A DNA stretch of 6,350 nucleotides from JAHBXL01 sp038247555 (GTDB taxonomy: Bacteria; Planctomycetota; Phycisphaerae; Phycisphaerales; UBA1924): positions 1 to 6,350 of the forward strand of contig JBBRUT010000186.1 of NCBI GenBank assembly GCA_038247555.1. Direction: 5' to 3'. The notes beneath the pieces are model-generated. The model searched no databases, was not told the DNA's origin, and saw nothing but the letters and a program-made list of their open reading frames with translations. Position 1 is the first letter of the stretch, and every line of letters starts with the position of its first letter. The translations under genes were made by a program, and so were the position numbers. This document shows positions 1-5,632 of this stretch, piece by piece.

Positions 1-208
1 CTACCGTCGCCGTCGCAATCTCAGACCACGGCCCCTTCTCCCCGCGCGTGTTGATCCAGTCGCAGATCCGCCGTGGCGGGCGGGCCATGTAGACGGCGGT
101 CTTGCCTCCCTCGCCGGGCTTGAACTCGGCGCGGAAGGTCGGCCTCGTCGTCATGGTCAGGAAGACCAGCGCGGCGGGATTCGTGGGCGCGGGCTCATCC
201 GCATCCAC
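1..208 (-). CDS. Partial uncharacterised protein, C-terminal part (possible gene remnant)
   Basis: Read on the minus strand from 208 leftwards, the frame gives a coherent segment: VDADEPAPTNPAALVFLTM, then TTRPTFRAEFKPGEGGKTA, then VYMAR, PPRRICD and WINTRGEKGPWSEIATATV. It runs off the left edge without a stop. The GKTAVYM...NTRGEKGPWSE pattern resembles the C-terminal part of small conserved proteins that I recall from planctomycete genomes; no function is known to me. In that remembered pattern Trp follows YMAR or YMLR directly, so PPRRICD may be a 21-base insertion; this is memory, not an alignment. The frame stays open back to a stop at 404-406. Between 209 and 403, however, it crosses the direct-repeat patch and gives low-complexity Pro/Gly/Arg sequence, so the true N-terminus is either absent or replaced. 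No start codon with a ribosome site is evident. It could be an intact short gene or a decayed fragment; I favour the latter. Confidence 0.45.
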   Translation of the reverse strand, partial: MDADEPAPTNPAALVFLTMTTRPTFRAEFKPGEGGKTAVYMARPPRRICDWINTRGEKGPWSEIATATV

Positions 209-322
209 GAGTAGAGGCCCTGGCGCAGGCCCGGGCGCTCCCTCACGAGTAGGCGCTCCGTGTTCTCCCCTCTTCGCTCGGAGGGTGCCCTCACGAGTAG
301 AGGCAAGCCTGGGCGCTCCCTC
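206..322. repeat. Short interspersed direct-repeat patch (CACGAGTAG / GGGCGCTCCCTC)
   Basis: CACGAGTAG occurs three times (206-214, 244-252, 292-300); the first and third copies extend to CACGAGTAGAGGC. GGGCGCTCCCTC occurs at 233-244 and 311-322, so two composite units (206-244 and 292-322) lie 86 bases apart with different spacers, and a partial unit lies between them. The spacing is irregular, so this is not a CRISPR array. It looks like a piece of a dispersed intergenic repeat family. Translated on the minus strand it gives Arg/Pro/Gly-rich peptides such as RERPGLP, which is typical of spurious ORFs over such repeats. Confidence 0.6.
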
Positions 323-566
323 CGCCGCGAGTCTCGGAGACCCCGGCCGACCCCCATGCCCTACGAACAACTCCGAAACAACCCACCCCCCGCCAACGTA
401 CACTTAAAGGGGTAGCTCATGGCGGTCCAAATCCTCGCCGCGGCCTGCCCCGCCTCTCACCCGTTCTTCACGCAACGGGTTATCGCTCCACCGACTTTGT
501 TCACATACCCTTGACCCCTTCTCTCCTGTCGGCACCTTCTATCAGGCGGCTCAACGCTCGCAACCT
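323..566. other. Gene-free stretch upstream of the kinase
   Basis: Neither strand carries a convincing protein here. The segment ends in a pyrimidine-rich leader just before the kinase start. A TTGACC at 511-516 could be a -35 box, but no good -10 follows at 16-18 bases, so I do not call a promoter. The only clear structure is the inverted repeat at 459-480. Confidence 0.5.
459..480. promoter_or_regulatory. Inverted repeat, 7-bp arms
   Basis: ACCCGTT (459-465) and AACGGGT (474-480) are perfect reverse complements around an 8-base loop. No T-run follows, so it is a poor intrinsic terminator. It could be an operator-like dyad or a leader hairpin about 85 bases before the kinase start, or chance. 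Confidence 0.3.
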
Positions 567-1943
567 ATGGCACAGGAACGACCCAGGACCGACCTCTCCG
601 AAACCGCACCGATGGATTCCAAAGCCGCGGCGGAAGCCGCACGCGATGGTGCCCAGGAGGGCGGTGCTTCCTCCGGCTCCACCGGCCCTTCCTCCCGCCG
701 CACCAAGGGCGGCACCAACATCGACACCATCATCGGCCGCATCGTGGTCGATCAGGGCCTCGCCACATCCGAAGAAGTCCACCACTGCATCGAGCAGGCC
801 CGCACCGTCGCCACCGAAGGCAACCAGCGCTCCCTCTCCCACCTGCTCGTTCAGAACGACTACATCACCACCCGCCAGCTTGATCGCCTCCGTGCCCAGG
901 CCGAGGCCGAAAGCTCCGGCCAGCAGATCCCCGGATACAAGATCCTCGGCAAGCTCGGCCAGGGTGCGATGGCCACTGTCTTCAAGGCCCGCCAGCTCTC
1001 GCTGGATCGCCTCGTGGCGATCAAAGTCCTCCCCCGCAAGTTCACCACCAATCCCCAGTTCATCGAGCGCTTCTACGCCGAGGGCCGCGCCGCCGCCCAG
1101 CTCAACCACCCCAACATCGTCCAGGCCTACGACGTCGGTCAGGCCGGCGAGTACCACTTCTTCGTGATGGAGTATGTCGAGGGCCGCACCGTCTACGACG
1201 ACATCGTCAAGCACAAGCGCTGCCCCGAGTCTGAAGCCCTCGACATGATCATGCAGATCGCCGAGGCCCTCTCCCACGCACACACCAAGGGCCTCATCCA
1301 CCGCGACGTCAAGCCCAAAAACATCATGCTCACCAAGGAGGGTGTCGCCAAGCTCGCCGACATGGGTCTGGCCCGCGGCATCTCCGACAAGGAAGCCGCC
1401 GAGGCCGAGCAGGGCAAAGCCTTCGGAACCCCCTACTACATCTCCCCCGAGCAGATCCGCGGCGAGATCAACATCGGCCCCCCCACCGACATCTACTCCC
1501 TGGGCGCAACCCTCTACCACATGGTCACCGGCGCAGTCCCCTTCGACGGCAAGAACCCGTCGGCGGTCATGCACGCCCACCTCAAGCAGCCCCTCAACGC
1601 CCCCGACCACGTCAACCCCAAGCTCTCCCCCGGCATCTCCGAAGTCATCGAAATGATGATGGCCAAGAGCCCCAAGGACCGCTACCAGACCTGCTCCGAC
1701 CTCCTGTCGGACCTCCGGGCCATCCGCAAGGGCGAGATGCCCCCCATCGCCCACCGCGATATGGCCGTGCTCGACATGGCCACCCTCGCCCGCGACGAAT
1801 CCCAGGCCGCCGGCATGATGCCCGTTGACCAGTCCACCACCGGCCTCGGCCGTCGCGTCCCCTTCAACCTGTTTGTCATCATGGTCGTACTGCTGGTAAT
1901 CAGTGTTGTTTTTAATGTGGTGCTCCTGGCCCTCCAGGCCTGA
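567..1943 (+). CDS. Membrane-anchored serine/threonine protein kinase (Hanks type)
   Basis: 458 residues. The product should transfer ATP phosphate to Ser/Thr of target proteins at the cytoplasmic membrane. The kinase domain spans about 124-387: glycine loop GKLGQGAMATVF (128-139, third Gly replaced by Ala136), catalytic Lys153 in AIK, αC Glu172, HRDVKPKN with Asp247 and Asn252, metal-binding motif DMG (265-267) in place of DFG, SPE (293-295) in place of APE, Asp308, and Arg372 in DRYQ. All catalytic residues are present, so it should be active; HRD makes it an RD kinase. A hydrophobic helix at about 434-457 ends the protein, so the kinase faces the cytoplasm as a tail anchor with no extracellular sensor. 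Residues 1-50 are low complexity. Residues 54-112 hold two similar helical repeats (GRIVVDQGLATSEEV and SHLLVQNDYITTRQL) like a type II secretion ATPase N-terminal/MshEN fold. ATG 567 has no clear Shine-Dalgarno; Met16 (612) is an alternative. No cognate phosphatase or substrate gene is adjacent. Confidence 0.95.
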   Translation: MAQERPRTDLSETAPMDSKAAAEAARDGAQEGGASSGSTGPSSRRTKGGTNIDTIIGRIVVDQGLATSEEVHHCIEQARTVATEGNQRSLSHLLVQNDYITTRQLDRLRAQAEAESSGQQIPGYKILGKLGQGAMATVFKARQLSLDRLVAIKVLPRKFTTNPQFIERFYAEGRAAAQLNHPNIVQAYDVGQAGEYHFFVMEYVEGRTVYDDIVKHKRCPESEALDMIMQIAEALSHAHTKGLIHRDVKPKNIMLTKEGVAKLADMGLARGISDKEAAEAEQGKAFGTPYYISPEQIRGEINIGPPTDIYSLGATLYHMVTGAVPFDGKNPSAVMHAHLKQPLNAPDHVNPKLSPGISEVIEMMMAKSPKDRYQTCSDLLSDLRAIRKGEMPPIAHRDMAVLDMATLARDESQAAGMMPVDQSTTGLGRRVPFNLFVIMVVLLVISVVFNVVLLALQA

Positions 1944-2229
1944 GCTTTCGGCTTGCCCCCATCGCCATCATGGGTTAGCCTTATGGCAGAACTCCCGACC
2001 GGTGCCGTGTGGCCCGATCCTCTTCGGAGTTCCCAACCCCCCAAAGGGGCCTGCTCTGCTGATGAACTGCCTCTGGTCAAGCATCAATACAGCCCAGCAG
2101 CGTGATCGCGGCCGCGTCTCATGACGTCTGCGAACCGCACATGCCGGCTTGCCCTGATCTCATCGAGTGATCCTCGTCGCGTCCCGTCGCCGCGGAATGT
2201 CCCGCCGCGCCGCTCGCTCATTGCCTTCT
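1944..2229. other. Intergenic region, likely containing the infC promoter and leader
   Basis: About 300 bases between the kinase stop and the infC ribosome site hold no supportable gene. Small hairpins are possible (CCCAT/ATGGG near 1967-1983; CCCC-AAA-GGGG near 2043), but none has a T-run, so no convincing terminator for the kinase is seen. The infC promoter should lie here if infC is transcribed alone. I could not identify a strong -35/-10 pair. Confidence 0.5.
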
Positions 2230-2235
2230 AAGGAG
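2230..2235 (+). promoter_or_regulatory. Strong Shine-Dalgarno (AAGGAG) that fixes the infC start
   Basis: AAGGAG at 2230-2235 lies eight bases before ATC 2244-2246. It overlaps an in-frame TAA at 2229-2231, so the coding sequence cannot begin earlier. It is the clearest ribosome site in the window, in a genome segment where most starts lack one. Confidence 0.8.
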
Positions 2236-2243
2236 TCCCGACC

Positions 2244-2993
2244 ATCCCGCCCCCCCGCCCATTCCAGCGTGATCCCGGCCAGCAGCGTCGCGTCCGTGTC
2301 AACCACCTCATCCGGATCACACCGATCCGGTTGGTCGGCCCAGACAACGAACCCATCGGCGTCGTCGAGACGCACGAAGCGCTCCGCATGGCCGATGAGC
2401 AGGCGCTCGACCTCGTCGAGATCTCGCCCGAGGCGCGCCCGCCCGTCTGCAAGATCATGGACTACGGCAAGTACAAGTACGAGCTCTCCAAGAAGGAGCA
2501 GAAGGCTCGTGCCTCGCAGAAGTCCAACGAAATGAAGGAGGTCCGCCTCGGACGCTCCGTCAAGATCGACCCGCACGATGTCGGCATCCGCGTCGATCAG
2601 GCGCGCCGCTTCCTCATGGCCGGGCACAAGGTCCTCTTCACCCAGCGCTTCAAAGGCCGCGAGATCGCCCACAAGGAACTCGGCCTCCAGCGCCTGGATG
2701 AGATCTCCAAGTCGCTCTCCGATATCGGCAAGCTCGAGCAGACCCCGCGCTGGTTCGGCAAGCAGGCCTCCATCATCATCGCCCCCGACCGCCCCAAGGT
2801 CGAGGCTGCCAAGCGAAAGATCGCCAAGGAAAAGGCCGCGAAGGAAGGCATCTCCGAAGAAGCCGCGATGAAGGCGCACGAGGAAGAGGCCAAGAAGGCC
2901 CTCGCCGCCGCCGAAGCCGCTGCCGCCGCAGCCGCAGCCGAGGATGCCGACGACGACGATGACGATGATCACGACGGCGACACAACGACCTGA
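2244..2993 (+). CDS. infC: Translation initiation factor IF-3, inferred AUC start, extended acidic C-terminus
   Basis: IF-3 binds the 30S subunit, blocks premature 50S joining and proofreads start codon and initiator tRNA. The N-domain is at about 16-85 (RVRVNHLIRITPIRLVGPD, DLVEISPEARPPVCK, and the family signature KIMDYGKYKYELSK at 70-83). The C-domain is at about 88-180 (RFKGREIAHKELG, WFGKQASIIIAP). From ATC 2244 the protein is 249 residues, against about 180 in E. coli; the excess is mostly a Lys/Ala/Glu helix-prone tail (about 183-235) and a run of seven Asp (236-242). No ATG, GTG or TTG exists in frame between the stop at 2229 and TTG 2331. Starting at TTG 2331 would delete RVNHLIRITPIR, which belongs to the conserved N-domain, so ATC 2244 behind AAGGAG is the only sensible start. 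Rare AUU/AUC starts are known for infC in other bacteria and underlie autorepression by IF-3. rpmI and rplT, the usual downstream partners, are absent; a terminator follows. Confidence 0.96.
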   Translation: MPPPRPFQRDPGQQRRVRVNHLIRITPIRLVGPDNEPIGVVETHEALRMADEQALDLVEISPEARPPVCKIMDYGKYKYELSKKEQKARASQKSNEMKEVRLGRSVKIDPHDVGIRVDQARRFLMAGHKVLFTQRFKGREIAHKELGLQRLDEISKSLSDIGKLEQTPRWFGKQASIIIAPDRPKVEAAKRKIAKEKAAKEGISEEAAMKAHEEEAKKALAAAEAAAAAAAAEDADDDDDDDHDGDTTT

Positions 2994-3022
2994 GCCCCGC
3001 GCTCCAACCCCAATCACTCACC

Positions 3023-3048
3023 AAGGCCCGGCAACCGCCGGGCCTTTT
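3023..3048 (+). terminator. Intrinsic terminator of infC, between convergent genes
   Basis: A perfect 10-bp stem, AAGGCCCGGC (3023-3032) with GCCGGGCCTT (3037-3046), and an AACC loop; the 3' arm runs into TTTT. It begins 30 bases after the infC stop. On the opposite strand the stem is followed only by TTGG, so for the convergent permease it is at best a weak terminator or a 3' stabilising hairpin. Confidence 0.85.
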
Positions 3049-3063
3049 CCATTTCTGTTCCGC

Positions 3064-4356
3064 TCAATCATGCCGCAGCGCGACGATCGGATCCTGCTTG
3101 CTCGCCTTCATCGCCGGGTACAGCCCGAACACCACCCCGGTAAACGCCGCGACCAGGAACGACAGCATGATCGACCACGCCGTCAGATACGTCGGCATGT
3201 TCAGCATCGGCACCGCCCCGATCCCCAGGCTCCCGCCAACACCCAGCGCAACCCCCACCACCCCGCCCAGCACGCTCAGCACGCTGCACTCCACCAGAAA
3301 CTGCAGCGTGATCGCGTGCCGAGTCGCGCCCAGCGCGCGCCGGATGCCAATCTCCCGCGTCCTCTCCGTCACGTTCGCGAGCATGATGTTCATGATCCCG
3401 ATCCCGCCCACCAAAAGCGAGATCCCCGCGATCGCCCCCAGCACCGCCTGCCACGTCATCGCCTCCCGCCGCGCCTCGGCGAGCAGTTCATACGGCACCA
3501 CGATCCCGACATCGATCATCCCCGGATGACGGACCTCCATGATCCGCCGCGCAGACTCCGCATACGCCGCGACCTCTTCACGCTCCGGCGCAACCAGATA
3601 CAACTCGCTGACCTCCACCTCCGCGCTCGAGAAGTTCCCGCTCGTCCGCCGGATCACCCGGTCCCCAAACGCCAGCGACGCCGTCGAAATCGGAATATGC
3701 ACATCCAGGTTCAGGTCGCGGCCCACCTGCGCCCCGCCCGCCCCGCCCGCCAGCCCCAGCGGCGCAAGAATCCCCACCACCTTCACCGTCTTGTCGTCGA
3801 TACGGATCGTCTCCCCGAGCGGGTCTTCCAGCGCAAACATCTCCTTGGCAACCTCCGAGCCGATCACCGCCACCATCGCGCGCTGCTCGATGTCCTCGGG
3901 AGTGATGTACCGCCCACGCGCAACACGAACCCGCGCCGCATCCAGCAGTTCCGGTGTCACCCCGTGCGCCTGACTCGTCTGCCGCCGCGCACCCCGCAAC
4001 ACCTGCCCCCCCACTTCCTTCAGCGGCACCAGCGCCTCCGCCCCCGGAAAGTTCTGCTCAAACACCGCAAGGTCCGCCCGCGTGATCCCGTACTTGATGC
4101 TCCGTCCGCGGCCCCCGCCCCCGCCCGCCTGCTGGCTCTCCGGCGGCTTCTGCGACCGGATGATGATGTTCTTCGCCCCCATCCGCTCGATCCGCTCCAG
4201 CGCATCGCGCTCCTTCCCCTTGCCGATGCTCACCATCGTGATCACCGCCGCGATCCCGAAAATGATCCCCAGCGCCGTCAGCACGCTCCGCAGCTTGTGC
4301 CGCCGAAGATTGCCGACCCCCAGCCGAATCATTTCAAATAGGAAGGAAAGATTCAT
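3064..4356 (-). CDS. ABC transporter permease, MacB/FtsX family
   Basis: 430 residues. The protein should be the membrane subunit of a type VII (MacB-like) ABC system, which couples cytoplasmic ATP hydrolysis to movements of a periplasmic domain to export substrates or extract lipoproteins. TM1 is at about 22-44 (RSVLTALGIIFGIAAVITMV). A large extracytoplasmic MacB-type domain spans about 50-300, including a Gly run at 78-82. Three further TM helices at about 303-325, 353-377 and 391-413 form the FtsX domain, with signatures ERTREIGIRRALGA (331-344) and PAMKASKQDPIVALR (414-428). The length fits stand-alone permeases; no nucleotide-binding domain is fused. Neither the ATPase nor the membrane-fusion protein that usually accompanies this family is in the window: a divergent small gene lies upstream and convergent infC downstream. 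ATG 4356 is the first in-frame start but has no obvious Shine-Dalgarno; Met9 is an alternative. The substrate cannot be told from sequence. Confidence 0.95.
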   Translation of the reverse strand: MNLSFLFEMIRLGVGNLRRHKLRSVLTALGIIFGIAAVITMVSIGKGKERDALERIERMGAKNIIIRSQKPPESQQAGGGGGRGRSIKYGITRADLAVFEQNFPGAEALVPLKEVGGQVLRGARRQTSQAHGVTPELLDAARVRVARGRYITPEDIEQRAMVAVIGSEVAKEMFALEDPLGETIRIDDKTVKVVGILAPLGLAGGAGGAQVGRDLNLDVHIPISTASLAFGDRVIRRTSGNFSSAEVEVSELYLVAPEREEVAAYAESARRIMEVRHPGMIDVGIVVPYELLAEARREAMTWQAVLGAIAGISLLVGGIGIMNIMLANVTERTREIGIRRALGATRHAITLQFLVECSVLSVLGGVVGVALGVGGSLGIGAVPMLNMPTYLTAWSIMLSFLVAAFTGVVFGLYPAMKASKQDPIVALRHD

Positions 4357-4632
4357 GCAGTGTCAAATCCGGGTGTTCCGCTGCTCCGGCCCTTGGTGGC
4401 CCCGGCCTCCAAACCGGGTCAGCCCTGCTCTCACACCGTTCCAAAGCACAGTGCCTCAAGCGGCCGCAGAATGTCGCACAACTTGAGTGCTTTACGTTGA
4501 AAACTCACGCCAATCGTTCCCCGTCCCGATGCCCTCTTCCCCGTTCACTCCCCACGATTCAATGATCACCTCTGCCCCCACCATTCAAAACCGCCCAAGG
4601 CCCTCCATCCGTTGGCCGATACACTTGGTTCG
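4357..4632. other. Divergent intergenic region between the permease and the small hypothetical gene
   Basis: Promoters for both the minus-strand permease and the plus-strand small gene should lie here, but I cannot pick a convincing box pair. A CCCGG/CCGGG stem with loop CCTCCAAA lies within about 4398-4418. It superficially resembles a tRNA anticodon arm, but no T-arm or acceptor pairing supports a tRNA. I see no protein in this stretch. Confidence 0.45.
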
Positions 4633-4965
4633 ATGGTACCGGGACAGGACAACCCCGTCGCAGCAACCCGCTCCGCGGTCGAGATCGGCCGCGAGCACGA
4701 GGAGCCCCGCGGCTGGCGCTTCGAGATCTCCCTCGCGCGCCCCGGCACTTCCATCGCCGATCCCTCCCGCCACGAGATGACTCTCTCCTGGGTGGATTAC
4801 GAGTTCTGGTGCCACGGCCAATCCTCCCCCTCACGCGTCGCGCAGATCGTCGTCGATGCGCTCCTCGCCGCCAAGCCCGAACTCACGCTCCCGCCGCGAT
4901 TCGATGCCTCCACCTGCCGCCGCTGGGTGCGCGATCTTGATGAACGCATCGCCGAAGGCATCTGA
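4633..4965 (+). CDS. Small conserved hypothetical protein
   Basis: 110 residues from ATG 4633; TTG 4612 in the same frame would add seven. I do not recognise a named family. The composition is that of a real soluble protein: GWRFEISLARPG (27-38), then RHEMTLSWVDYEFW (46-59), an amphipathic helix SRVAQIVVDALLAAKP (67-82), and a basic/acidic C-terminus PPRFDASTCRRWVRDLDERI (87-106). This order of a β-rich segment, a WxDYxxW core and a helix ending in RFDAST resembles small hypothetical proteins I recall from planctomycetes; no function is known to me. No signal peptide or membrane segment is seen. No Shine-Dalgarno precedes either start. It lies 209 bases before the RRM gene on the same strand, but a hairpin between them suggests separate transcription. 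Confidence 0.75.
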   Translation: MVPGQDNPVAATRSAVEIGREHEEPRGWRFEISLARPGTSIADPSRHEMTLSWVDYEFWCHGQSSPSRVAQIVVDALLAAKPELTLPPRFDASTCRRWVRDLDERIAEGI

Positions 4966-4971
4966 TCCCCA

Positions 4972-4986
4972 TGCCGCCCCGCGGCA
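4972..4986 (+). terminator. Short GC hairpin after the small hypothetical gene
   Basis: TGCCGC (4972-4977) and GCGGCA (4981-4986) pair perfectly around CCC, four bases after the stop codon. There is no T-run (C-rich sequence follows), so it is a weak or Rho-dependent terminator candidate only. Confidence 0.3.
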
Positions 4987-5174
4987 CCCCCAATCCACCC
5001 GATTCCCCCATCTCCCGGAATTACGCGCCCCAGCGGCTTTGCCCGTCTAGGATGTGTCTCCAATAGCTCCGAGTGGCTGTGGCCATTGCAGGTCCGTCAC
5101 CCGGGGTTTCCGACGCTTTCTCAGCCCGAGTTCAAGCAGCGGTTTTCAATCTCCACGGGCAAGGCAGAAGCGTC

Positions 5175-5498
5175 ATGAAGATTTACGTAGGCAACCTCTC
5201 TTTCAACACAACCGAGTCCCAGATGCGCGAGATGTTCGAGGCGCACGGCGCTGTCGCGTCCGCGTCCCTCGTCATGGACCGCGAAACCGGCCGCCCCCGC
5301 GGCTTCGGTTTCGTCGAAATGACCGATGACACCCAGGCCCGCGCCGCGATGACTGCCCTCAACGGCAAGTCCGTCGATGGCCGTGGTCTGACCGTCAACG
5401 AGGCCAAGCCCCGCGAGGCCGGCGGCGGCGGCGGTGGTGGTCGCGGCGGGTTCGGTGGCGGCGGCGGCGGCGGTGGTGGCGGCCGCGGCAAGTGGTAA
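5175..5498 (+). CDS. RRM-domain RNA-binding protein with glycine-rich tail
   Basis: 107 residues. One RNA recognition motif (about 2-78) should bind single-stranded RNA in the cytoplasm: RNP2 is IYVGNL (3-8) and RNP1 is RGFGFVEM (42-49), with aromatic Tyr4, Phe44 and Phe46 in the RNA-contacting positions. The tail (83-107) is almost all Gly with Arg90, Phe93 and Arg104, and ends RGKW, like an RGG box. This architecture matches the small bacterial Gly-rich RRM proteins best known from cyanobacteria, often cold-induced there; regulation here is not shown. ATG 5175 is chosen because the RRM begins immediately after it. An in-frame GTG at 5073 would add 34 residues of non-conserved sequence. A purine-rich AAGGCAGAAG precedes the ATG, a loose ribosome site at best. 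A leader of roughly 120 bases with a TAGGAT near 5048 is possible, but I could not find a matching -35. The 3' end is structured and terminated at 5604. Confidence 0.93.
   Translation: MKIYVGNLSFNTTESQMREMFEAHGAVASASLVMDRETGRPRGFGFVEMTDDTQARAAMTALNGKSVDGRGLTVNEAKPREAGGGGGGGRGGFGGGGGGGGGGRGKW
5421..5483 (+). repeat. GGC/GGT codon tract encoding polyglycine
   Basis: Runs of seven and ten Gly codons (residues 83-89 and 94-103), nearly all GGC or GGT, form a triplet-repeat tract inside the RRM gene. Such tracts can slip in replication by whole codons, changing tail length without loss of frame. Confidence 0.8.
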
Positions 5499-5504
5499 AA
5501 ACCT

Positions 5505-5552
5505 GGTGAGCCGTTCGCGGCTCGCCTCAAGTCGCCTGGCCGCAAGACCGGG
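5505..5552 (+). ncRNA. Structured 3' UTR of the RRM gene (two hairpins)
   Basis: Hairpin 1 pairs GGTGAGCCG (5505-5513) with CGGCTCGCC (5518-5526) around a TTCG loop, with one G-U pair, seven bases after the stop. Hairpin 2 pairs CCTGG (5535-5539) with CCGGG (5548-5552), again with one G-U pair. Neither has a T-run. Together with the terminator at 5571-5604 they make a compact three-stem 3' end. It could stabilise the mRNA, be an autoregulatory binding site, or be a 3'-derived small RNA; these roles are inference. Confidence 0.4.
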
Positions 5553-5570
5553 TGTACAAGCAAAGTAGTC

Positions 5571-5604
5571 AGCCGGGGCCAGCAATGGCCCCGGTTGTTT
5601 TTTT
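5571..5604 (+). terminator. Strong intrinsic terminator of the RRM gene
   Basis: CCGGGGCCA (5573-5581) pairs perfectly with TGGCCCCGG (5586-5594) around a GCAA (GNRA-type) loop; G5572-T5595 and A5571-T5596 can extend the stem. Seven T residues (5598-5604) follow. It is the best terminator in the window. Confidence 0.92.
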
Positions 5605-5632
5605 GTGCGCGCCCACGCTCTCCTTTTTTCGA

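Noticed and set aside
206..322. Possible CRISPR-like array from three CACGAGTAG copies
   Set aside because: The repeats are short, irregularly spaced (38 and 48 bases) and of differing extent, the spacers share sequence, and no cas gene is present.
102..407. 101-codon plus-strand ORF at the left end
   Set aside because: It is Ser/Pro/Gly low-complexity sequence over the repeats and antisense to the coherent NTRGEKGPWSE frame.
511..542. TTGACC as a -35 box of a kinase promoter
   Set aside because: No TATAAT-like hexamer lies at a 16-18 base spacing; TTCTAT is 20 bases away and poor.
501..1754. 417-codon open frame on the minus strand over the kinase
   Set aside because: It is exactly antisense to a gene with full kinase motifs. 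Its Gly/Val/Asp/Leu-rich composition is what C-ending codons give when read on the other strand.
2160..3017. 285-codon minus-strand frame over infC
   Set aside because: It is antisense to IF-3, and its low-complexity Gly/Val/Leu product mirrors the polyaspartate and Ala codons.
2944..4341. 465-codon plus-strand frame over the permease
   Set aside because: It is longer than the permease but rich in Arg/Pro/His/Gln with no domain, whereas the minus strand gives complete MacB/FtsX signatures. It also overlaps the end of infC and its terminator.
4369..4440. tRNA-like segment with an anticodon-arm look (CCGGCCTCCAAACCGG)
   Set aside because: The loop is 8 bases, the ends do not form a 7-bp acceptor stem, and there is no GGTTCGA T-arm.
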